Assembly (NCBI RefSeq): GCF_002803065.1
Contig: NZ_NNBL01000001.1
Coordinates: 838,724-902,723 of the forward strand
Origin: Streptomyces sp. CB01635
Lineage (GTDB): Bacteria; Actinomycetota; Actinomycetes; Streptomycetales; Streptomycetaceae
Length of the DNA stretch: 64,000 bases
Reading direction: 5' to 3'
Part shown: positions 16,230 to 25,195 of the stretch, piece by piece
Numbering within the stretch: position 1 is the first letter of the stretch
Layout: every line of letters begins with the position of its first letter
Position numbers and translations under genes: made by a program
The notes under the pieces: model-generated
What the model was told of the DNA's origin: nothing
Seen by the model: the letters and a program-made list of their open reading frames with translations, nothing else
Databases searched by the model: none

Positions 16230-17444
16230 GTGAGCACCGAAGCGTACGTATACGACGCGATCCGCACCCCGCGCGGACGCGGCAAGGCGAACGGCGCCCT
16301 GCACGGCACCAAGCCGATCGACCTCGTCGTCGGACTGATCCACGAGGTCCAGCGGCGCTTCCCGGATCTCGACCCCGCCGCCATCGACGACATCGTGCTC
16401 GGCGTCGTCGGACCGGTCGGCGACCAGGGCTCCGACATCGCGCGGATCGCGGCCATCGCGGCCGGACTCCCCGACACGGTGGCCGGTGTGCAGGAGAACC
16501 GCTTCTGCGCCTCGGGCCTCGAAGCGGTCAACCTGGCGGCCATGAAGGTCCGTTCGGGCTGGGAGGACCTCGTCCTCGCCGGCGGCGTCGAGTCGATGTC
16601 GCGCGTCCCGATGGCCTCGGACGGCGGCGCCTGGTTCGCCGACCCGATGACCAACTACGAGACGGGCTTCGTGCCGCAGGGCATCGGCGCCGACCTGATC
16701 GCCACCATCGAGGGCTTCTCCCGGCGCGACGTCGACGAGTACGCGGCGCTCTCGCAGGAGCGCGCGGCCGCCGCCGTGAAGGACGGCCGCTTCGCCCGCT
16801 CCGTCGTGCCCGTCACGGACCGCAGCGGCCTGACGGTCCTCGACCACGACGAGTTCCTGCGCCCCGGCACGACCGCCGACTCGCTCGCCAAGCTGAAGCC
16901 GTCGTTCGCGGACATCGGTGACCTCGGCGGCTTCGACGCCGTCGCGCTGCAGAAGTACCACTGGGTCGAGAAGATCGACCACGTCCACCACGCGGGCAAC
17001 TCCTCCGGCATCGTCGACGGCGCGTCCCTCGTCGCCATCGGCACCAAGGAGGTCGGCGAGCGCCACGGCCTGACCCCGCGCGCGCGGATCGTCTCCGCGG
17101 CGGTCTCCGGCTCCGAGCCCACCATCATGCTCACCGGACCCGCGCCGGCCGCCCGCAAGGCCCTCGCCAAGGCCGGTCTGACCATCGACGACATCGACCT
17201 CGTCGAGATCAACGAGGCGTTCGCCGCCGTCGTCCTGCGCTTCGTCAAGGACATGGGCCTCTCCCTCGACAAGGTCAACGTCAACGGCGGCGCCATCGCG
17301 CTCGGACACCCGCTCGGCGCCACCGGCGCGATGATCCTCGGCACCCTCATCGACGAACTGGAGCGCCAGGACAAGCGCTACGGCCTCGCCACGCTGTGCG
17401 TCGGCGGCGGCATGGGCATCGCCACGATCGTCGAGCGACTCTGA
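16230..17444 (+). CDS. Acetyl-CoA C-acyltransferase (thiolase)
   Basis: The 404-residue enzyme cleaves 3-ketoacyl-CoA with CoA to give acetyl-CoA. The nucleophile is C93 in [12 protein letters not shown], the His motif is GHPLGATGA, and the second Cys is C390 in LCVGGGMG, with [12 protein letters not shown] before it. The GTG start is preceded by GAAAGGCAAG. Placed directly before the FadB-type gene, it forms a FadA/FadB pair and so degradative rather than biosynthetic direction is likely. Confidence 0.94.
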   Translation: MSTEAYVYDAIRTPRGRGKANGALHGTKPIDLVVGLIHEVQRRFPDLDPAAIDDIVLGVVGPVGDQGSDIARIAAIAAGLPDTVAGVQENRFCASGLEAVNLAAMKVRSGWEDLVLAGGVESMSRVPMASDGGAWFADPMTNYETGFVPQGIGADLIATIEGFSRRDVDEYAALSQERAAAAVKDGRFARSVVPVTDRSGLTVLDHDEFLRPGTTADSLAKLKPSFADIGDLGGFDAVALQKYHWVEKIDHVHHAGNSSGIVDGASLVAIGTKEVGERHGLTPRARIVSAAVSGSEPTIMLTGPAPAARKALAKAGLTIDDIDLVEINEAFAAVVLRFVKDMGLSLDKVNVNGGAIALGHPLGATGAMILGTLIDELERQDKRYGLATLCVGGGMGIATIVERL

Positions 17445-17485
17445 CCCCCGTCCTTTCCCGCACTGGCATCTACGGAGCAGCAGAA

Positions 17486-19657
17486 ATGACCGAGAGCACC
17501 ACCATCCGCTGGGAACAGGACGAGACCGGAATCGTCACCCTCGTCCTCGACGACCCCAACCAGTCCGCGAACACCATGAACCAGGCGTTCAAGGACTCCA
17601 TCGCGGCGATCGCCGACCGCGCGGAGGCCGAGAAGGACTCGATCCGCGGCATCATCTACACCTCCGCCAAGAAGACGTTCTTCGCGGGCGGTGACCTGAA
17701 GGACATGATGAAGGTCGGCCCCGAGAACGCCCAGCAGGCGTTCGAGACCGGCACCGGCATCAAGCGCTCCCTGCGCCGCATCGAGACGCTCGGCAAGCCC
17801 GTCGTCGCCGCGATCAACGGCGCGGCCCTGGGCGGCGGTTACGAGATCGCGCTCGCCTCCCACCACCGCATCGCCCTCGACGCGCCCGGCTCCAAGATCG
17901 GCCTTCCCGAGGTCACGCTCGGCCTGCTCCCCGCGGGCGGCGGCGTCACCCGCACCGTACGCCTCATGGGCATCACCGACGCCCTGCTGAAGGTGCTCCT
18001 CCAGGGCACCCAGTACACGCCGAAGCGCGCCCTGGAGAACGGCCTCGTCCACGAAGTGGCGGCCACCCCCGAGGAGATGCTCGCCCAGGCGCGCGCCTTC
18101 ATCGACGCCAACCCCGAGTCGCAGCAGCCCTGGGACAAGCCCGGCTACCGCATCCCGGGCGGCACCCCGGCCAACCCGAAGTTCGCGGCGAACCTGCCCG
18201 CCTTCCCGGCCAACCTCAAGAAGCAGCTGAACGGCGCCCCCTACCCGGCCCCGCGCAACATCCTCGCCGCGGCCGTCGAGGGCTCCCAGGTCGACTTCGA
18301 GACGGCCCTGACCATCGAGGCGCGCTACTTCACCGAGCTCGTCACCGGCCAGACCGCGAAGAACATGATCCAGGCGTTCTTCTTCGACCTCCAGGCCGTC
18401 AACTCCGGCGCGAACCGGCCCAAGGGCATCGAGAAGCGCACCGTCCGCAAGGTCGCCGTCCTCGGCGCCGGCATGATGGGCGCGGGTATCGCCTACTCGT
18501 GCGCCCGCGCGGGCATCGAGGTCGTCCTCAAGGACGTGACCGCCGACGCCGCCGCCCGGGGCAAGGGCTACTCCGAGAAGCTCTGCGCCAAGGCCGTCTC
18601 CCGCGGACGCACCACCCAGGAGAAGGCGGACGCGCTCCTCGCCCGCATCACGCCCACCGCCGAACCGCAGGACCTCGCCGGCTGCGACGCCGTGATCGAG
18701 GCCGTCTTCGAGGACCCGGCGCTCAAGCACAAGGTGTTCAAGGAGATCCAGCACGTCATCGAGCCGGACGCGCTGCTGTGCTCCAACACCTCGACCCTGC
18801 CGATCACCCTCCTCGCCGAGGGCGTCGAGCGGGTCGAGGACTTCATCGGGCTGCACTTCTTCTCGCCCGTCGACAAGATGCCGCTCGTCGAGATCATCAA
18901 GGGCGAGCGCAGCGGCGACGAGGCGCTCGCCCGCGCCTTCGACCTGGTCCGCCAGATCAACAAGACGCCGATCGTCGTGAACGACTCGCGCGGGTTCTTC
19001 ACCTCGCGCGTGATCGGGCACTTCATCAACGAGGGTGTCGCGATGGTCGCCGAGGGCATCGAGCCCGCCTCCGTCGAGCAGGCCGCGGCCCAGGCCGGCT
19101 ACCCGGCCAAGGTCCTGTCCCTGATGGACGAGCTGACGCTGACCCTGCCCCGCAAGATCCGTAACGAGACCAAGCGGGCCGTCGAGGAGGCGGGCGGCAC
19201 CTGGGCCGGCCACCCCTCGGACGTCGTCATCGACCGCATGGTCGAGGAGTTCGACCGTCCCGGACGCAGCGGCGGCGCGGGCTTCTACGAGTACGTGGAG
19301 GGCAAGCGCGCCGGCCTGTGGCCGGGCCTGCGCGAGCACTTCACCAAGCCCGGGTACGAGATCCCGTTCAAGGACATGCAGGAGCGCATGCTCTTCTCCG
19401 AGGCGCTCGACACGGTGCGCCTCCTGGAGGAGGGCGTCCTGACCTCGGTCGCTGACGCCAACATCGGCTCCATCTTCGGCATCGGCTTCCCGGGCTGGAC
19501 CGGCGGAGTCCTGCAGTACATCAACGGTTACGAGGGCGGCCTGCCCGGCTTCGTAGCCCGCTCGCGTGAACTGGCCGAGCGCTACGGCGAGCGCTTCCAG
19601 CCGACCGCGCTGCTCGTCGAGAAGGCCGAGAAGGGCGAGACCTTCACCGACGCCTGA
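17486..19657 (+). CDS. FadB-type 3-hydroxyacyl-CoA dehydrogenase/enoyl-CoA hydratase fusion
   Basis: The 723-residue fusion catalyses hydration and then NAD-dependent oxidation in beta-oxidation. The N-terminal crotonase part (about 1-200) has the oxyanion loop AGGDLKDM and GGGYEIALASHHRI with both catalytic Glu, E120 and E142. The second part starts near residue 325 with the dinucleotide motif LGAGMMGAGIA, followed by SNTSTLPI and HFFSPVDKMPLVEII carrying the catalytic His. Duplicated C-terminal dehydrogenase domains complete it. It is 42 bp behind the thiolase and ends the operon at a strong hairpin. Confidence 0.94.
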   Translation: MTESTTIRWEQDETGIVTLVLDDPNQSANTMNQAFKDSIAAIADRAEAEKDSIRGIIYTSAKKTFFAGGDLKDMMKVGPENAQQAFETGTGIKRSLRRIETLGKPVVAAINGAALGGGYEIALASHHRIALDAPGSKIGLPEVTLGLLPAGGGVTRTVRLMGITDALLKVLLQGTQYTPKRALENGLVHEVAATPEEMLAQARAFIDANPESQQPWDKPGYRIPGGTPANPKFAANLPAFPANLKKQLNGAPYPAPRNILAAAVEGSQVDFETALTIEARYFTELVTGQTAKNMIQAFFFDLQAVNSGANRPKGIEKRTVRKVAVLGAGMMGAGIAYSCARAGIEVVLKDVTADAAARGKGYSEKLCAKAVSRGRTTQEKADALLARITPTAEPQDLAGCDAVIEAVFEDPALKHKVFKEIQHVIEPDALLCSNTSTLPITLLAEGVERVEDFIGLHFFSPVDKMPLVEIIKGERSGDEALARAFDLVRQINKTPIVVNDSRGFFTSRVIGHFINEGVAMVAEGIEPASVEQAAAQAGYPAKVLSLMDELTLTLPRKIRNETKRAVEEAGGTWAGHPSDVVIDRMVEEFDRPGRSGGAGFYEYVEGKRAGLWPGLREHFTKPGYEIPFKDMQERMLFSEALDTVRLLEEGVLTSVADANIGSIFGIGFPGWTGGVLQYINGYEGGLPGFVARSRELAERYGERFQPTALLVEKAEKGETFTDA

Positions 19658-19667
19658 CGGTCACGGG

Positions 19668-19701
19668 GTTCCGCGCCGGGGGTCAGCCCTCGGCGCGGAA
19701 C
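19668..19701. terminator. Strong bidirectional terminator after fadB-like gene
   Basis: GTTCCGCGCCG (19668-19678) pairs perfectly with CGGCGCGGAAC (19691-19701), and the loop can add three more G-C pairs. It lies between the convergent FadB-type and MerR genes and overlaps the MerR stop codon. Confidence 0.85.
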
Positions 19702-20414
19702 GCCTCCCGCAGCTGCTCCTTGAGCGACCGCTGGAACGCGGTCACCAGGGCCTGCACCACCATCGGCTGCATATGGGCCGACAGCGACTTCATCGCCGCC
19801 ACGTGCTCCGGGTCCGACTCCCGTTCCCGGTAGGGCCCCCACACCTCGTCGCGGAACAGCCGCGTCAGCTCCTGGGCGGCGTCCCGTGTGTGCTTCATGA
19901 GGACGGTGCGCGCCGCGAGGATCGTCTCGTGCGCGATCGGCACCCCGAGCAGCTCCACCCCGAGCCGCAGCAGACCGGGGTCCACGCGGAAGGTGTCGCT
20001 GTCCTCCAGGTACGCGACTACGCCCATCGCGGCGAGCCGGTCCAGATCCTCCCCGGACAGGGGCCGCCCCGCCCGGCGCTCCAGCTCCGCCCGCGTGACG
20101 TCCTCCGCCGCGTCCGGGGCCCAGCTCGCGACCAGGGCACGGTGGATCGCCAGATCGTCGGCGCTCAGGTCCGCCGGCAGCTGCTCCAGATACCGCTCGA
20201 TCGCGGAGAGTGTCATGCCCTGGTGCTGGAGCTCCTCGATGAGCGCGAGCCGGGAGAGGTGGTCCCGGCCGTAGTGGCCGACCCGGCGCGGCCCGATCAC
20301 GGGCGGCGGGAGCAGGCCCTTCGTGCTGTAGAAGCGGATCGTACGGACGGTGACGCCCGCGCGCGCGGCCAGTTCGTCGACCGTGAGCGTCGGCTCCCCG
20401 GTGTCCGTCGTCAT
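19683..20414 (-). CDS. MerR family transcriptional regulator
   Basis: The 243-residue protein has a MerR winged helix-turn-helix at residues 9-77: LTVDELAARAGVTVRTIRFY then GLLPPP and GHYGRDHLSRLALIEELQHQGMTL. No Cys-rich metal loop follows. The C-terminal 160 residues are helical and charged, suggesting an organic ligand or protein partner. It converges with the beta-oxidation operon and may regulate it, but this is position only. A candidate promoter, TTCACA-18 bp-TACTGT (20507 to 20478 on the minus strand), overlaps an imperfect dyad CAACAGTATTGCTG, as MerR sites usually do. Confidence 0.88.
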   Translation of the reverse strand: MTTDTGEPTLTVDELAARAGVTVRTIRFYSTKGLLPPPVIGPRRVGHYGRDHLSRLALIEELQHQGMTLSAIERYLEQLPADLSADDLAIHRALVASWAPDAAEDVTRAELERRAGRPLSGEDLDRLAAMGVVAYLEDSDTFRVDPGLLRLGVELLGVPIAHETILAARTVLMKHTRDAAQELTRLFRDEVWGPYRERESDPEHVAAMKSLSAHMQPMVVQALVTAFQRSLKEQLREAFRAEG

Positions 20415-20759
20415 GCTGCGCCTCGCTTCTCGGGTCCCGCGTCCTGCGTACTCCGGTTCCGCACCCGGACAGGTTCAACAGTATTGCTGAGACACCAAAG
20501 TTGTGAAAGCGCTGCGGGGTGGAAAGGGCGGGTGTGAAGGGGCTGTTGGGGTGTGAGTGAGCGCTTATACGCCTCGCGGAACCCGCTGTACAGAGGCTGA
20601 TCATCATGTGAGAAGTGCCGCTATGTGATCTCCGCCACCGCGTGCTCCCTGCCTGGTGGGGGAAGGTGCACAGTCGGTCCGCGCCATGTCAGGAATGTCG
20701 CGGGCCGCAGCACATCCGGACCCCGGAGCAATCCGGGCACCACAGAGGGATCCCCCCAC
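20415..20759. other. Divergent intergenic region, MerR / asparagine permease
   Basis: These 345 bp hold the candidate MerR promoter (20476-20507), an AGCGCTTA element at 20560-20567 that on the minus strand repeats the TAAGCGCT core of the operator at 12748-12755, and the ribosome binding site AGAGGGA of the permease near 20743-20749. No clear promoter hexamers are visible for the permease and no ORF is convincing. Confidence 0.5.
20476..20507 (-). promoter_or_regulatory. Candidate MerR promoter with internal dyad
   Basis: Minus-strand TTCACA (20502-20507) and TACTGT (20478-20483) are 18 bp apart. The dyad CAnCAnTAnTGnTG (20476-20489) overlaps the -10. It is 62 bp upstream of the MerR start, which fits autoregulation. 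Confidence 0.4.
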
Positions 20760-22232
20760 GTGAGCAAGGAAGCCGCCAACACGGCTCTGGACGCATCCCG
20801 CACAGATGCGTCCCAGGCGCCCGCCGACGCGGGTGACGCCGGCTACAGCAAGGACCTCAAGGCCCGCCACGTCAACATGATCGCGATCGGTGGCGCGATC
20901 GGTACCGGACTGTTCCTCGGAGCGGGCGGCCGCCTCCATTCGGCGGGCCCCGCACTCGCCGTCGCATACCTCGTCTGCGGAGTCTTCGCGTACCTGGTCG
21001 TGCGCGCCCTCGGCGAGATGGTCGTGTACCGGCCGTCCTCGGGTTCCTTCGTCTCGTACGCGCGCGAGTTCCTCGGTGAGAAGGGCGCCTACGTCGCCGG
21101 CTGGATGTACTTCCTCAACTGGTCGATGACGGGCATCGCGGACATCACCGCGATCGCCCTCTACACCCAGTACTGGAGTGCCTTCACGACCATTCCGCAG
21201 TGGGTTCTCGCGCTGATCGCCCTCGCGGTCGTGCTCGGCGTGAACCTGATCTCGGTGAAGTACTTCGGCGAGATGGAGTTCTGGTTCGCGATCATCAAGG
21301 TGGCCACGCTCGTCGCCTTCCTGTTCGTGGGCGTCTTCCTGATCGCCACGCAGCACCCGATCGACGGCCAGACCCCGGGCCTGAGCATGATCACGGACCA
21401 CGGCGGATTCATGCCGAGCGGCACTATGTCGGTGATCCTCGTCATGCAGGGCGTCGTCTTCGCGTACGCCGCCCTGGAGCTGGTGGGTGTCGCGGCAGGC
21501 GAGACCGCCGACCCGCAGAAGGTCGTCCCGCGCGCGGTGAACTCGATCATGTGGCGCGTCGGCCTGTTCTACTGCGGATCGGTGGTGCTGCTCGCACTGC
21601 TGCTGCCGTCCTCGGTGTACTCGTCGAACGAGAGCCCGTTCGTCACCCTGTTCAGCAAGCTGGGCGTCGGCGGCATCGGCGACATCATGAACCTGGTCGT
21701 GCTCACCGCGGCCATGTCCAGCCTCAACTCGGGCCTCTACTCCACCGGCCGCATCCTGCGCTCGATGGCGATGTCGGGCTCCGCGCCCAAGTTCACCGCC
21801 CGCATGAACCGCAGCCAGGTGCCGTACGGCGGCATCCTGCTCACCGCGGGTGTCGGCGTCCTCGGAGTCGGCCTCAACTACCTCCTCCCGCACGACGCCT
21901 TCGAGATCGTCATCGAGGTCTCCTCGATCGGCATCATCGGCACCTGGGTCATGATCATGGTCGCCCACCTGGCGTTCGTCCGGCGGGCCAAGCAGGGCCT
22001 GATCAAGCGGCCGTCGTTCCGCCTGCCCTGGTCCCCGGTCACCGAGATCGTCACGATCGTCTTCCTGCTGCTCGTGCTCGGCCTCATGTGGAACGACCCG
22101 GACACGGGTCGCAAGACGCTGATGCTGATCCCGGTCATCGCGGTCATGCTCGTCGCCGGCTGGTTCGCCGCCCGCCGCCGCATCCAGCGTGAGTCGACCC
22201 AGGAACTGGCCAAGCTGACCGACGGCGAATAA
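20760..22232 (+). CDS. ansP: L-asparagine permease (AnsP-like amino acid transporter)
   Basis: The 490-residue protein of the APC superfamily has 12 hydrophobic segments. Diagnostic stretches are IAIGGAIGTGLFLGAG, ALGEMVVYRPSSGSFVSYA, FLGEKGAYVAGWMYFLNW and VVFAYAALELVGVAAGETADP. These closely resemble mycobacterial AnsP, which imports L-asparagine with protons. The GTG start is chosen for its AGAGGGA site. Other substrates such as D-serine or glycine (CycA) cannot be excluded. It stands alone, transcribed away from the MerR gene. Confidence 0.82.
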   Translation: MSKEAANTALDASRTDASQAPADAGDAGYSKDLKARHVNMIAIGGAIGTGLFLGAGGRLHSAGPALAVAYLVCGVFAYLVVRALGEMVVYRPSSGSFVSYAREFLGEKGAYVAGWMYFLNWSMTGIADITAIALYTQYWSAFTTIPQWVLALIALAVVLGVNLISVKYFGEMEFWFAIIKVATLVAFLFVGVFLIATQHPIDGQTPGLSMITDHGGFMPSGTMSVILVMQGVVFAYAALELVGVAAGETADPQKVVPRAVNSIMWRVGLFYCGSVVLLALLLPSSVYSSNESPFVTLFSKLGVGGIGDIMNLVVLTAAMSSLNSGLYSTGRILRSMAMSGSAPKFTARMNRSQVPYGGILLTAGVGVLGVGLNYLLPHDAFEIVIEVSSIGIIGTWVMIMVAHLAFVRRAKQGLIKRPSFRLPWSPVTEIVTIVFLLLVLGLMWNDPDTGRKTLMLIPVIAVMLVAGWFAARRRIQRESTQELAKLTDGE

Positions 22233-22242
22233 CGCCGGCCCC

Positions 22243-22268
22243 CCACTGTCAGTGGCAGCCCCTACGGT
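22243..22268 (+). promoter_or_regulatory. PafBC/RecA-NDp-type DNA-damage promoter
   Basis: TGTCAGTG (22247-22254), exactly 8 bp, then TACGGT (22263-22268) fits the actinobacterial consensus TGTCRGTG-N8-TANNNT recognised with PafBC. The upstream half also makes a CCACTG-T-CAGTGG palindrome (22243-22255). The predicted start of transcription falls on the ATG at 22275, so the mRNA would be leaderless. Confidence 0.75.
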
Positions 22269-22274
22269 GGCGTC

Positions 22275-22355
22275 ATGTCGGAGATCACGTATGTCCGAGG
22301 TGACGCCACCGTGCCGTTGGGCATAGCGGTGACGGTGTACGACCACGGGGACTGA
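22275..22355 (+). pseudogene. Truncated macro-domain (ADP-ribose-binding) gene remnant
   Basis: The 26-codon ORF begins MSEITYVRGDATVP, the canonical first strand of Streptomyces macro-domain (Appr-1-p processing) proteins, which bind or hydrolyse ADP-ribose or O-acetyl-ADP-ribose. After residue 15 the sequence departs (LGIAVTVYDHGD, stop), and the expected HVCNDxGxWGxGF core is absent. About 100 residues are missing, so I read it as a decayed gene or deletion scar. It still sits directly behind an intact DNA-damage promoter. A genuine 26-residue peptide is possible but less likely. Confidence 0.6.
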
Positions 22356-22397
22356 GCCGCACGTTGCTAGTGGCGGGTGGTCGGGTAGGTCCATGGC

Positions 22398-22718
22398 ATG
22401 GCCCTTGTATCCCTGCCCCTGGAATTCCACCTCAAGGTGGGTCAACTCGGCGCATCCGTCGCCCTGTTCGCGGCGGGGGTCGTCGGCCGGGCGCGGCGGT
22501 GGGCCGGGGATCAGGAGGCGGCCGCCCCGGGGAGCGAGCAACTGCCTCAGCCCTGCCAGTGCGCTCCCGTGCGGCCCCGCGCGGACCTCGCCGCCGGGCC
22601 GCGCGGCCCGGTCGCCGCCGCCGAGACGGACCTGCGCACCTGTGTCTCGGAGCTCGCGTCCGACCTGGCGTCCCGCCTGGGCAGTGAGTCGCAGGGCGGC
22701 GGCATGGCACACCCCTGA
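22398..22718 (+). CDS. Small hypothetical protein
   Basis: A 106-codon ORF with strongly GC-biased third positions. The N-terminus (LPLEFHLKVGQLGASVALFAAGVVGRARRW) is amphipathic to hydrophobic and could touch a membrane; the rest is Pro/Ala/Glu-rich with four Cys and no recognised domain. No good ribosome binding site is visible, and the DNA-damage promoter 130 bp upstream might read into it. It could be a by-product of high-GC composition. Confidence 0.4.
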   Translation: MALVSLPLEFHLKVGQLGASVALFAAGVVGRARRWAGDQEAAAPGSEQLPQPCQCAPVRPRADLAAGPRGPVAAAETDLRTCVSELASDLASRLGSESQGGGMAHP

Positions 22719-22786
22719 GCCGCACCACAGGAACCGGGGCCGCGCATACTGGATCACGTATCACCCGGGAACCGCTGGGGAGCCGT

Positions 22787-23650
22787 ATGAAGCAGCACGA
22801 CCTCGATCCCGAGCCCCCTCCGCCCGGCGGCATCCTGTGGGACATCGCCGGTGAGGTGCGCTCCCTGCTCGCCCTCCCCGCGGCGCTCACCCTTCAGGTC
22901 GCCCACCCGGCCGTCGGCGCGGGCGTCGACGAGCACTCCGTGTTCCGCACGGACCCCTGGGGCCGCGGCGAGCGCTCACTGCGCTCGGTGATGCTGTGGG
23001 TCTACGGCGGTGAGGACGCTGCACAGGAAGGCCGCCGCCTGCGACAGCTCCACCGGACCATCCGCGGCACCGACACCCGGGGCCGCAGCTACCACGCGCT
23101 CACTCCTGAGTACTACGCCTGGGTCCACGCCACGGGCTTCCCCGTGTACCGGCAGGCACAGCGCTACCTCGGCCGCCGCCCCTTCACCGAGGCGCAGGAA
23201 CGCCGGCTCTACGCGGAGTGGCTTCAGGTCGGCCGGATCCTCGGCCTGCACGACCGCGACATGCCGCAGACCGTCGAGGAGTTCTGGCCCTACTACCGCA
23301 AGGTTCTGGCCGACGAGATCGAGCTGACGGCCGTCGTACGCGAACTCGTCGCCGTCGACGCACCGGTCCCGCCGCCCGACCGCGGGCCGCTGCCGGTCAG
23401 GCTCGCGCTGCGCGCACTGTGGCCGCTGCTGCTGCCCCCGCTCGCCCGCTTCCGCCGCTTCCTCACGATCGGACTGATGCCGCCCGACGCGCGCGAGGCC
23501 ATCGGCCTGCCGTGGACCCCGGTCCAGGAGCGCAGACTGCGACGGTTCGGCGCGGTCGTCCGGCGGGTGGTGCCGCTCCTGCCGGAGCGCCTGCGCTATC
23601 TGCCGATGGCGCGACGGGCGCGCGCCGCCGAAACGGCCCGCGCCCGATGA
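22787..23650 (+). CDS. MpaB/rubber-oxygenase family protein (DUF2236)
   Basis: The 287-residue protein belongs to the heme b-binding oxygenase family that includes fungal MpaB and the latex-clearing protein Lcp. It shows LLALPAALTLQVAHPAVGAGVDEHS near the N-terminus, LMLWVYGG-like VMLWVYGGED, YYAWVHATGFPVY, and a hydrophobic LWPLLLPPLARF before the C-terminal basic tail. The His in QVAHPAVG is a likely heme ligand region. The substrate is unknown; Streptomyces hold several copies. The ATG is preceded by GGGGAG. Its TGA opens a tandem hairpin array. Confidence 0.82.
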   Translation: MKQHDLDPEPPPPGGILWDIAGEVRSLLALPAALTLQVAHPAVGAGVDEHSVFRTDPWGRGERSLRSVMLWVYGGEDAAQEGRRLRQLHRTIRGTDTRGRSYHALTPEYYAWVHATGFPVYRQAQRYLGRRPFTEAQERRLYAEWLQVGRILGLHDRDMPQTVEEFWPYYRKVLADEIELTAVVRELVAVDAPVPPPDRGPLPVRLALRALWPLLLPPLARFRRFLTIGLMPPDAREAIGLPWTPVQERRLRRFGAVVRRVVPLLPERLRYLPMARRARAAETARAR

Positions 23651-23698
23651 CCCCGAAAGGTCACTGACCCCGAAAGGTCACTGACCCCGAAAGGCCAC
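23648..23698. terminator. Triple tandem hairpin repeat (likely bidirectional terminator)
   Basis: Three contiguous 17-bp units TGACCCCGAAAGGTCAC (23648-23664, 23665-23681, and 23682-23698 with one T-to-C change). Each forms a TGACC/GGTCA hairpin with a CCGAAA loop; with the preceding G the stem is 6 bp. The first TGA is the stop codon of the MpaB-type gene, and the array lies between two convergent genes. Confidence 0.65.
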
Positions 23699-23704
23699 TG
23701 CGCC

Positions 23705-25195
23705 TCAGTGGTCGTGCACCGAGTTCGTCGCCGCGATCTGCTTCCACGACTTCGGCTGCGCCGGCGCCACCCCGGCCCGCGCGACCCGGTCCCGCTGCGC
23801 CGCGGCCGTGCCCGGCTTCGACGGCTGGTAGAGCCACGTGTCGAAGAGCGCCGCGAGCGGCTTGCCCGAGACCCTCTCGGCGAACTTCACGAAGTCGGCG
23901 ACCTTCGCGTTCCCGTACGCGTGCTCCTGCGGCCACCCCTTGAGGATCGCGGCGAACTTCTTCTCGCCGACCTCGTTGCGCAGCGCCTGGATGGCCAGCG
24001 CCCCCCGGTCGTACACGGCGATGTCGAACTGGTTCTCCGCGCCCGGGTCACCCGGCTTGACCTTCCAGAACGCGTCGTCGGCCGGGTGCTGCGCGTAGGT
24101 GTAGTCCGCCAGCTCCTGCGCCGTGCCCTCACCCTCCTTCTCCGACCACAGCCACTGGCTGTAGCGGGCGAAGCCCTCGTTGATCCAGATGTCCTTCCAG
24201 CCGTCGACGGAGACGCTGTCGCCGTACCACTGGTGCGCCAGCTCGTGCACGATCACCGACACGTTCGACCCGTTCGCGAACTGCTTCGGGCTGTAGAACG
24301 GCCGCGTCTGTGTCTCCAGGGCGAAGCTGGACGGCACGTTCGGGACGTACCCGCCGAGCGCGTTGAACGGGTACTTCCCGAACTTCGTCTCCAGCCACTC
24401 GGCGACCTCGGTGGTCCGCTCGACGCTGGCGCGCGCCGCGCCGTAGTTGTCGCCCAGGTCCTTGCTGTACGCGTTCACGACCGGCAGGCCGTCCGCCGTC
24501 TTGTCCGTGGTGATGTCGAACTTGCCGACCGCGAGCGTGGTCAGATACGTCGTCTGCGGCTTGTTGGAACGCCAGTTGAAGCGCGTCCAGCCGAGCTTCG
24601 ACGACTGCGACTGGAGCACGCCGTTGGAGATCGCCTGCGTCCCGTCCGGCACGGCCACCGACACGTCGTACGTCGCCTTGTCGCGCGGGTGGTCGTTCGA
24701 CGGGAACCACCAGGCCGCGGACTCCGGCTCGTTGGCCCCGATGCCGCCGTCCGGGGTGCGCTGCCAGGACGTGAAGCCGTACAGCTTCACCTCGGACGGC
24801 TTGCCGGCGTAGCGGACGACGACGGTGAACGTCGATCCCTTGGGCAGGCCCGCCGGCGGAGTGACCTCGAGTTCCTCCACGTCGGACGTGGCGAACTTGG
24901 CCTTCTTGCCGTTGACGAGGACCTCGCTGACCTTGAGGCCGAAGTCGAGGTCGAAGCGCGAGAGGTCCTGCGTGGACGTGGCGAGGATCGTCGCCGTGCC
25001 CTCCAGGAGGTCCGTCTTCGGCTGGTACTTCAGGCGCAGGTCGTAGTGGGAGACGTCGTAGCCGCCGTTCCCGTAGTCCGGGTAATAGGGGTCGCCGATG
25101 CCCGGAGCCCCAGGTTCGAAGTCCGCCGCCGATGCCGGGATCGCCAGCATGAGAGCGGCCGCCAGTGCGCCCGGGGCGATGAGTCTGCGGTACAC
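23705..25195 (-). CDS. Secreted M1 family zinc metallopeptidase
   Basis: The 496-residue protein has a signal peptide (about 1-23, cleavage after ASA). The zinc site HELAH (317-321) with the third ligand E340 in WINEGFARY is intact, and FALETQTRP near 291 takes the place of the GAMEN exopeptidase loop. It should remove N-terminal residues from peptides outside the cell. It is shorter than classical aminopeptidase N, lacking the large C-terminal helical domain, like other secreted actinomycete M1 enzymes. It diverges from the S15 peptidase gene. Confidence 0.92.
   Translation of the reverse strand: MYRRLIAPGALAAALMLAIPASAADFEPGAPGIGDPYYPDYGNGGYDVSHYDLRLKYQPKTDLLEGTATILATSTQDLSRFDLDFGLKVSEVLVNGKKAKFATSDVEELEVTPPAGLPKGSTFTVVVRYAGKPSEVKLYGFTSWQRTPDGGIGANEPESAAWWFPSNDHPRDKATYDVSVAVPDGTQAISNGVLQSQSSKLGWTRFNWRSNKPQTTYLTTLAVGKFDITTDKTADGLPVVNAYSKDLGDNYGAARASVERTTEVAEWLETKFGKYPFNALGGYVPNVPSSFALETQTRPFYSPKQFANGSNVSVIVHELAHQWYGDSVSVDGWKDIWINEGFARYSQWLWSEKEGEGTAQELADYTYAQHPADDAFWKVKPGDPGAENQFDIAVYDRGALAIQALRNEVGEKKFAAILKGWPQEHAYGNAKVADFVKFAERVSGKPLAALFDTWLYQPSKPGTAAAQRDRVARAGVAPAQPKSWKQIAATNSVHDH

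Noticed and set aside
17378-19339. A 653-codon open frame opposite the FadB-type gene
   Set aside because: It is a shadow of a strong gene in high-GC DNA, with Asp/Gly/Leu/Val-rich monotony and no ribosome binding site.
20604-22757. A 717-codon minus-strand frame over the permease, rich in His, Asp and Arg
   Set aside because: Composition is an artefact of reading antisense to a membrane protein gene; no domain is recognisable.
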